Shown piece after piece: positions 62,317 through 64,000 of a stretch of DNA of 64,000 nt (position 1 is its first letter; each line of letters starts with the position of its first letter). The stretch covers positions 1,240,001 to 1,304,000 of the forward strand of contig NZ_LT629689.1 in the NCBI RefSeq assembly GCF_900102035.1. Reading direction: 5' to 3'. The notes under the pieces are model-generated. The model was not told the origin of the DNA. It saw nothing but the letters and a program-made list of their open reading frames with translations, and did no database searches. This stretch comes from Pseudomonas extremaustralis. Its GTDB lineage: Bacteria; Pseudomonadota; Gammaproteobacteria; Pseudomonadales; Pseudomonadaceae. Made by a program: the position numbers and the translations under genes.

Positions 62317-64000
62317 ATGGCGTTCTTCACCGCAGCCAGCAAGGCCGATTTCCAGCATCAACTGCAAACGGCACTGGCGCAGCACATCAGTGAACAGGCA
62401 CTGCCACAAGTGGCGCTGTTCGCTGAGCAATTCTTCGGCATCATTTCCCTGGACGAACTGACCCAGCGTCGCCTTTCCGACCTGGCCGGTTGCACCCTGT
62501 CGGCCTGGCGCCTGCTTGAGCGCTTCGATCACACCCAACCGCAAGTGCGGGTGTACAACCCCGATTACGAACGTCATGGCTGGCAGTCGACCCACACCGC
62601 CGTCGAAGTGCTGCACCACGACCTGCCCTTTTTGGTGGACTCGGTCCGCACCGAGCTGAACCGCCGTGGCTACAGCATCCACACCCTGCAGACCACCGTG
62701 CTCAGCGTGCGCCGTGGCAAGAAGGGCGAGCTGCTGGAAATCCTGCCAAAAGGCACCCAGGGCGAAGGCATCCAGCAAGAATCGCTGATGTACCTGGAGA
62801 TCGACCGCTGCGCCAATGCCGCCGAACTGAACGTGCTGAGCAAGGAACTGGAGCAGGTACTGGGCGAAGTGCGCGTGGCCGTGGCCGATTTCGAGCCGAT
62901 GAAGGCCAAGGTCCAGGAGCTGCTGAAAGGCATCGACGCCAGCCCGTTCGGCATCGACGGCGAAGAAAAAGCCGAGATCAAGAACTTCCTCGAATGGCTG
63001 GTGGGCAACCACTTCACCTTCCTGGGCTATGAAGAGTTCGTGGTCCGTGACGAGGCGGACGGCGGTCATATCGAATATGACGCCAACTCCTTCCTCGGTC
63101 TGACCAAGCTGCTGCGCGCCGGCCTCACCGCCGACGACCTGCGCATCGAAGACTACGCTGTGTCCTACCTGCGCGAGCCGACCGTGCTGTCGTTCGCCAA
63201 GGCTGCTCACCCGAGCCGCGTACACCGCCCGGCCTACCCGGACTACGTGTCGATCCGCCAGATCGACGCGGATGGCAAGGTGCTCAAGGAATGCCGCTTC
63301 ATGGGCCTCTACACCTCCTCGGTGTACGGCGAAAGCGTGCGGGTCATCCCTTATATCCGCCGCAAGGTCGCGGAAATCGAACGCCGTTCGGGCTTCCAGC
63401 CCAAGGCGCACCTGGGCAAGGAACTGGCCCAGGTGGTCGAAGTGCTGCCGCGCGACGACCTGTTCCAGACCCCGGTCGATGAGTTGTTCAGCACGGTGAT
63501 GTCGATCGTGCAGATCCAGGAACGCAACAAGATCCGCGTGTTCCTGCGCAAAGACCCATACGGTCGTTTCTGCTACTGCCTGGCCTACGTGCCGCGCGAC
63601 GTCTATTCCACCGAAGTACGCCAGAAGATCCAGCAAGTGCTGATGGATCGCCTGAAGGCCTCGGACTGCGAGTTCTGGACCTTCTTCTCCGAATCCGTGC
63701 TGGCCCGCGTGCAACTGATTCTGCGGGTCGACCCGAAGAACCGCATCGACATCGACCCGCTGCAACTGGAAAAAGAAGTGGTGCAGGCCTGCCGCAGCTG
63801 GCAGGACGATTACTCCAGCCTGGTGGTGGAAAGCTTCGGCGAAGCCCACGGCACCAACGTGCTGGCGGACTTCCCGAAAGGCTTCCCGGCCGGCTACCGC
63901 GAGCGCTTTGCCGCGCATTCGGCGGTGGTCGACATGCAGCACCTGCTCAGCCTCACCGAAGCCAACCCGCTGGTGATGAGCTTCTACCAGCCGCTGGGCC
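62317..64000 (+). CDS. gdhB: NAD-specific glutamate dehydrogenase, large (180-kDa) type, N-terminal part
   Basis: The frame runs open from ATG 62317 (AGCGGAGTACC upstream) to the window edge, 561 codons. The sequence MAFFTAASKADFQHQLQTALAQHISEQ, the segments YNPDYERHGWQSTHTAVEVLHHDLPFLVDSVRTEL and FLEWLVGNHFTFLGYEEFVVRD, and MGLYTSSVYGESVRVIPYIRRK are typical of the large NAD-dependent enzyme of Pseudomonas (about 1620 residues). Only the N-terminal regulatory region is present; the dehydrogenase domain lies beyond the edge. It deaminates glutamate to 2-oxoglutarate. The gene stands alone here. Confidence 0.95.
   Translation, partial: MAFFTAASKADFQHQLQTALAQHISEQALPQVALFAEQFFGIISLDELTQRRLSDLAGCTLSAWRLLERFDHTQPQVRVYNPDYERHGWQSTHTAVEVLHHDLPFLVDSVRTELNRRGYSIHTLQTTVLSVRRGKKGELLEILPKGTQGEGIQQESLMYLEIDRCANAAELNVLSKELEQVLGEVRVAVADFEPMKAKVQELLKGIDASPFGIDGEEKAEIKNFLEWLVGNHFTFLGYEEFVVRDEADGGHIEYDANSFLGLTKLLRAGLTADDLRIEDYAVSYLREPTVLSFAKAAHPSRVHRPAYPDYVSIRQIDADGKVLKECRFMGLYTSSVYGESVRVIPYIRRKVAEIERRSGFQPKAHLGKELAQVVEVLPRDDLFQTPVDELFSTVMSIVQIQERNKIRVFLRKDPYGRFCYCLAYVPRDVYSTEVRQKIQQVLMDRLKASDCEFWTFFSESVLARVQLILRVDPKNRIDIDPLQLEKEVVQACRSWQDDYSSLVVESFGEAHGTNVLADFPKGFPAGYRERFAAHSAVVDMQHLLSLTEANPLVMSFYQPLG

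Overview
The window looks like a chromosome segment of a Pseudomonas of the P. fluorescens group. The evidence is the high GC content with strong third-position GC, REPIN repeats of the TAGGAGCGAGC and GGGAGGGGGCTTGCTCCC types, Pseudomonas-restricted small families (DUF6124, DUF5629), a 180-kDa-type NAD-glutamate dehydrogenase, and PraB-type alkane-oxidation activators. No rRNA, tRNA or CRISPR array was recognised.

Layout. (1) 1-4165 is the left end of a Mu-like transposable prophage that runs out of the window: MuB-like ATPase (partial), MuA-like DDE transposase, a small phage protein and a Ner-like regulator, all leftward, then a divergent S24-type repressor and a terminal region with repeated sites that look like transposase-binding sites. 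(2) 4209-14734 holds a DUF1543 gene and an incomplete type VI secretion cluster: tssF, tssG, a sigma-54 activator, tssK, tssL, tssM. There is no tssBC, tssE, tssA, tssJ, hcp, vgrG or clpV in the window. (3) 14769-31978 is a hydrocarbon and lipid catabolism island. It holds a ferritin-like metal hydrolase, SDR, Baeyer-Villiger-type flavoprotein, alpha/beta hydrolase, AlkB alkane hydroxylase, two PraB-like secreted proteins, a FadL-type porin, FadE-type dehydrogenase, FabG4-like reductase, MaoC hydratase, FadI-type thiolase, and a fadD-type ligase broken by one in-frame stop codon. Together these could support terminal (AlkB) and subterminal (SDR, BVMO, esterase) alkane oxidation feeding beta-oxidation. 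(4) 32080-33515 is an IS110-family (IS1111-type) insertion sequence sitting in the edge of a REPIN. Its noncoding 3' flank carries REP-like words and is a good candidate for the guide (bridge/seek) RNA. (5) 33534-38392 holds a Gfo/Idh/MocA dehydrogenase with a tandem GGAA-N6-TTCC operator, then a Ycf48-like protein with an MMPL/RND transporter. (6) 38426-44959 holds a 1.5-kaa DUF6543/dermonecrotic-toxin-like protein, DUF5629, a periplasmic lactonase-fold protein and a small secreted peptide.

(7) 45308-50637 holds sbcC and sbcD (DNA end repair), a REPIN and a DUF6124 gene preceded by a structured leader. (8) 51085-51678 is an unrecognised 197-aa orphan with a near-consensus hrp-box upstream. 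(9) 51720-58559 is a tightly overlapping moxR-DUF58-DUF4381-batA-batB/C-batD operon. (10) 58764-61334 is a secreted S8-like protease with PKD and chitin-binding modules, followed by a small conserved protein. The start of gdhB (62317 onward) runs off the right edge.

The most interesting non-obvious signals are the candidate guide RNA of the IS110-type element, the phage-end repeats, the DUF6124 leader structure, the hrp-box-like promoter of the orphan gene, the nonsense mutation in the ligase gene, and the tandem RpiR/IolR-type operators.
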